DNA from: Botryllus schlosseri
Lineage: Eukaryota > Chordata > Ascidiacea > Stolidobranchia > Styelidae
Direction: 5' to 3'
Assembly (NCBI GenBank): GCA_000444245.1
Contig: ATSW01041385.1
Span: forward strand, 1 to 23,986
Length of the DNA stretch: 23,986 bases
Made by a program: the position numbers and the translations under genes. Under the pieces are notes generated by a model. The model saw only the letters and a list, made by a program, of their open reading frames with translations. It was not told the DNA's origin and made no database searches. Below are positions 20,167 to 23,986 of the stretch, one piece after another; position 1 is the stretch's first letter, and every line of letters starts with the position of its first letter.

Positions 20167-20727
20167 CAGGGACGGGCAACATAAGGTCCGCGGGCCGGAT
20201 TCGGTCGGCGAAGGGATTTTGACCGGCCCGCTGAGAGTTTCTACCATGAAAGTAAAATTCTATTCTTAAAGTATATTGACAAATTCTATGCGCCACAGAA
20301 TAAATCCAAGTTTGCCAACCTGAGAAAGATGGGCATGAAACTACTTGCCCTGTTCGGGTCTACATACATTTTCGACCATAAACATCAGCGAGACAAGGCT
20401 CCGTTCCAAAATACTGATGTTCACGTTCAGTCTTTAATAAGGGTTTCTACATACGACATGCAGCCATGAGAGTTCAAAGAACTTGTTGACAACTTTGACC
20501 GACCACAGATGTCTGATTGACTTCAACAGCTATTGTTAATAAATTCATTAAATACTGTTTCTGGTCTCTATGCCTTAAACTTGAAGTTTGCATTACGATT
20601 GAGTCCTTGTATAGGTGGCTAAATACGCGAATAATGTAGGTCTATGTATTCTGTAATCCGGCCCGTCAAGTAGGCTACTTCATTTTCCCAAACCCGGCCC
20701 GCCGACCGGAGAAGTTGCCCGCCCCTG
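20167..20727 (+). mobile_element. Internally deleted hAT transposon with transposase remnant
   Basis: The ends cagggacgggcaac and (reverse complement) caggggcgggcaac match except at one base. The flanking 8-mers gtgtaagc (20159-20166) and atgtaagc (20728-20735) match at 7 of 8. The body keeps part of the transposase C-terminus, so this 561-bp copy derives from an autonomous hAT element by deletion. Confidence 0.9.
20251..20520 (+). pseudogene. hAT transposase C-terminal remnant
   Basis: The frame reads LKYIDKFYAPQNKSKFANLR, then KMGMKLLALFGSTYIF and VQSLIRVSTYDMQP, a TGA at 20467, and in the same frame EFKELVDNFDRPQMSD before a second stop at 20518. The LxLFGSTY...LRxST pattern is the dimerisation region of hAT transposases of the GTF2IRD2/ZBED-related group (from memory). 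The N-terminal and catalytic parts are absent. Confidence 0.75.
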
Positions 20728-20735
20728 ATGTAAGC

Positions 20736-21587
20736 GGTGTCTTATAAAAAAGCCTAGAAGTTGGCCGTGCTACAAAACGGCAGCTATGGAATAGAAATGA
20801 AGAAGATTGGCCTGGTGTAAATGACCATAGTAGTCGACAAACACCATCAATACCACAAACAAAAAAATTACACTTGGTGACAATGCTGCTGTGGGTTGAT
20901 TATGACTTCATAGACGCCAGAGAGAGCGAACACTGAAAATTTCCAACTGTGAATGATGATTCCGAGCCGAGCATTTTTAGTTGATGCGATGTGCTGCAGC
21001 ATCTTGATAGGCATCGCCGCCATTCATCTCATGTTCTTTGTTGTTGTTACTATTCTCATGAGTAAAAAATATAAAGTGAAAAAATATATCCGGATTTGAA
21101 TTATTGCTTCGATCAAAAGCGATTCGAATCAGAGTCAAAGTGATTTTTATCAGAACCCTATATATGAATAATAATATAGAAAATAAATAGGTCTGCACCC
21201 AGCGCAATGAGCAATCGGCGTAATAGCAAGCTACACTTCAGCATTCGACACGTGAGCAAGAGCATGAGTGCGTATCTAGGTTAGGGTTAGAGACGGGATG
21301 CAATTACAACGAAAATCGATCTTCAACGAATGTCACAAGGCTCGTTTGTCCCTGTTAGACTCTCGAAGCTAAGGTGATGCCCGTTCAATCCTTTTTCACA
21401 GAGTTTTGGGCTCAAATGCCGGTCAATCAATATATATATCCTACATATAACCCATCTCTGTCAGTGAATGATAGGAATTATGATGCCAGTTGCTGTGAAG
21501 GTCCGTCTGGTTTTGCTGATGCCATATTGCCCATACACAAAACATCCTCCAACCCTGACTTATACTATATCGCTGTATCAAGTCTGG
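20736..21587. other. Intergenic stretch, no supported gene
   Basis: Only short frames without recognisable content occur here. A small gttagggtta motif near 21285 is too short to count as telomeric repeat. No element ends were found. Confidence 0.4.
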
Positions 21588-22195
21588 GGTATAGGCATAG
21601 GCGCCGACTTTTATTTTTTTACGAGGTGGCGAAGTCTTGTGACGTCATAATAGCGATGACGTCATCGTCGCACGAAAATTCACTTTACTGCATGCCGCTG
21701 GTGTACGTGCATAGTTAAACCATTCGCGTGACGTTTTAATATCGGCCCTGCACTCATTAATAGCAAACCATGCAATCGAGTTATTTAATGAAATCTTAAA
21801 ACGGTACGATCATTTGAAGTGTATCTGCGGCTTGCGCTACCAGTCCGTCCGACGGAATCTGCAGTTGCATCAATGGTAGTCACACGCAATGCCCCGCGTG
21901 AGTAACGAAATACACAACGCACTGGCCTTGCAAGTAACACACAACTCCCGAATGCTTCAAGCAGACAATCATGATGATTACAAACGCGAAATCGCGCAGC
22001 CAATCAGCAATTGTCAATTGCGGTTCTTGCTTCGCGTTGACCAACTCGCATCGCGGCAATTGTTTGATATTTAAAACATTGGTGCATTTCCCATTTACGT
22101 TCGCGAAGCATTTCGGGAGTACATCGGTCAATTCGTAAATACTAATCTGCATGTCGACGGCCGCCAAAGCATACTAATTGAATTACATGTTGATG

Positions 22196-22239
22196 GCCGC
22201 ACAAATTTCCTTTCAAGGGGCGCGGGTTGGCCAGCCCTG
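22196..22239. mobile_element. Solitary right end of another hAT-type element
   Basis: The sequence ggggcgcgggttggccagccctg ends at 22239 and resembles the terminus of a common animal hAT group. No matching left end was found, so it is likely a truncated insertion inside the 21596-23983 element. Confidence 0.4.
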
Positions 22240-23030
22240 GGCTAGAATTAATTCCACTTCCGGACGCATGCCACCATCTTACCAATAGTAAACCACTGTC
22301 TATCTAATGCCTAATAGTTTAATATTCGACAGTGTTGTTCTCGATACGAGTACATCCAGCAATCAAGTTTATCGGAATGTAGAAGGTTCCCTGTTCAAAC
22401 GATTCGAATTGGTTTTGAATGTGACACCATATTTGAGTAACTTCCGTCGCGACAATTGTTTTCTCATTATATCGGTGTTTAAGCTGTATTGCTACATTTC
22501 CCGATTAATGTCACAGGCAACGCCTTGTTAGAGAAACAAATCTGCGCACAAATGAATTACAATTTCCAATTTGCAGGCACACACCAACACACCCTCCAAT
22601 ATCGCGCTCCGATTACCTATCACGAAGCTATAGCTAGCTCATGAATGGTTTTGTAAACGAATACGGGCGCACATACTTTAGATGCCAGAAAAGCAGAACG
22701 TATATTTGGGCGCCTGGTCGGGAGAGGAGATCTAGGATCGTGCTTCTCAGCACACGCTAGGCGCGTAGCCAGTCGAAAAATTACGGGGATTTGGACTTTT
22801 TTCAAATTTACTAATATAGCATCAATTGGATTCGGGTCATGTACAATTGTACATGTGTAAATGGCGATCATATATTCTCTTCGTATCGACGATTTTAGGC
22901 GTATGATAGGCTTGCCAAAGAGTCCGGGAGTGCTGTCAATTAGCGAGTCCCTGATCTCCGGCGAACAATTAAATAAATAAGCGCGCGCATTACGCTGTCT
23001 CGGCTACAGCTTTCGCAAATCAAAATGTCC

Positions 23031-23110
23031 GAACTCGATGGCACCGATTTCAAACCTTTGTCGTATTTCGGAACTCGATGGCACCGATTTCTAACCTTTG
23101 TCGTATTTCG
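23031..23110. repeat. 40-bp perfect-period tandem duplication
   Basis: Two adjacent 40-bp units (23031-23070 and 23071-23110) begin gaactcgatggcaccgattt and differ at one base. The near identity suggests a recent duplication. Confidence 0.9.
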
Positions 23111-23360
23111 GAACTGGAGACATGATACACATCTTCTGATCGTTACGTTCAAGTATTAGCGGGAATCAATTTCGCACGTTAAAGCCTGTTTGCAGCGATT
23201 CGATGTTATTCAGTTTCGCGATGTCGCTTTTTAATCAATATGACATAAAACAATCACTAATTAGCGTAAATTCGACCGCATTGTCTCCAAAGTCCAAACT
23301 AGCGAGAGATAGGAGCCAAAGCATGTTACGCCTGAGACTCGATAGTTAGGTCATAGGCAA

Positions 23361-23521
23361 GCAAATGATATCTTTCACTCCAGGCCTATTACAGATGCTA
23401 TTGTGTAGGCTAGCGATGATATCGTGCACGCCAGGCCGAAGCCGCCAATGTAAATGCGATTGCGCAGTTAAGCGATGATATAGTGTGAAATGGGCCTATT
23501 GCAGATGCGATTGTTGAAGCC
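23361..23521. repeat. Imperfect tandem repeat, three units of 50-60 bp
   Basis: Units start near 23361, 23413 and 23472. They share gcgatgatat-type starts and variably ggcctattrcagatgc and gcgattg blocks. They lie inside the 21596-23983 element near its right end. Confidence 0.6.
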
Positions 23522-23986
23522 TGCGCAACTAGGCTTGATCGAGACGCGATAAATCAGGCTAGCGACATTGCCACGCGCACGGGAATGAACGACCTAATTT
23601 CGCGACCATGTCAGCGAGATATCATCACAGATTCTTCTCGCTAATTGACAACACGTTTCTCGCACATCCGCTGCGCGGAACACTGATTACATCATTATTG
23701 AATTGCAACTGAATATTAGAGTTAACGATCATTTAAAATGACGGGGTTTCGCGTTTCAAATAGGGATGTTCGACCCCCGAAACCCCCGTGGCTACGAGAC
23801 TGGCACACACGCATATCGAAATCGAAGACGTCTCTAACGAGGTCGCATCGATTCGCCTGATTACTAATTACTGGTCACAAATCACTTGGGCGTCTGAGCA
23901 TTTTGTACGAGGTGGCCGCCACCTCGTAAATTTGGTCACGAGGTGGCTGCGCCACCTCGTAACCTCGTAAGTCGGCGCCTATGGGT

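Larger units (their letters stand above)
21596..23983. mobile_element. hAT-type element, about 2.4 kb, reaching the window edge
   Basis: A perfect 15-bp terminal inverted repeat cataggcgccgactt lies at both ends, with acgaggtggc blocks beside it. The left 8-mer is ggtatagg (21588-21595). Only the three bases after the right end are visible (ggt, 23984-23986), and they agree with a duplication of that 8-mer. No transposase frame was recognised. Nested fragments and short tandem repeats occur inside. Confidence 0.8.

Noticed and set aside
21280-21292. gttagggtta as interstitial telomere repeat
   Set aside because: It has fewer than two full TTAGGG units.

Overview
This is a piece of an animal nuclear genome. 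It has spliced genes with canonical GT/AG introns, no long uninterrupted ORFs, and a dense load of small DNA transposons. The two recognisable host genes are an HPS1-like BLOC-3 subunit and a claudin/PMP22-like four-transmembrane protein. Introns as short as 53, 56 and 62 nt, short intergenic gaps and the repeat families suggest a compact invertebrate genome, perhaps a deuterostome such as a tunicate. The species cannot be fixed from the sequence.

Layout. Positions 281-4346 (+) hold the 3' part of an HPS1-like gene, rebuilt here as ten exons whose phases agree, except for one apparent single-base indel in the exon at 898-1029. Positions 4347-11808 are intergenic. They contain a small hAT-type MITE, two copies in opposite orientation of one non-LTR retrotransposon 3' tail, and a 2.6 kb hAT-type element (7425-10064) that carries a second hAT MITE and a tRNA-headed SINE. 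Positions 11809-17045 (+) hold a four-exon gene for a predicted 227-residue claudin/PMP22-like protein; its introns contain three hAT elements and one element end. A third, unrecognised gene runs on the minus strand and ends at 18317, so it converges on the claudin-like gene; only one large 3' exon (about 314 residues) is visible. Positions 19300-23986 are mostly hAT-type elements. One keeps a remnant of transposase C-terminus, and a 2.4 kb element ends three bases before the window does.

Eight elements show matching 8-bp (or near 8-bp) target duplications and terminal inverted repeats, and together they make up about 34% of the window. The host genes do not form a pathway. They are neighbours in a region that hAT-type elements have invaded repeatedly. 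No virus-derived element, CRISPR array, rRNA or true tRNA gene was seen.
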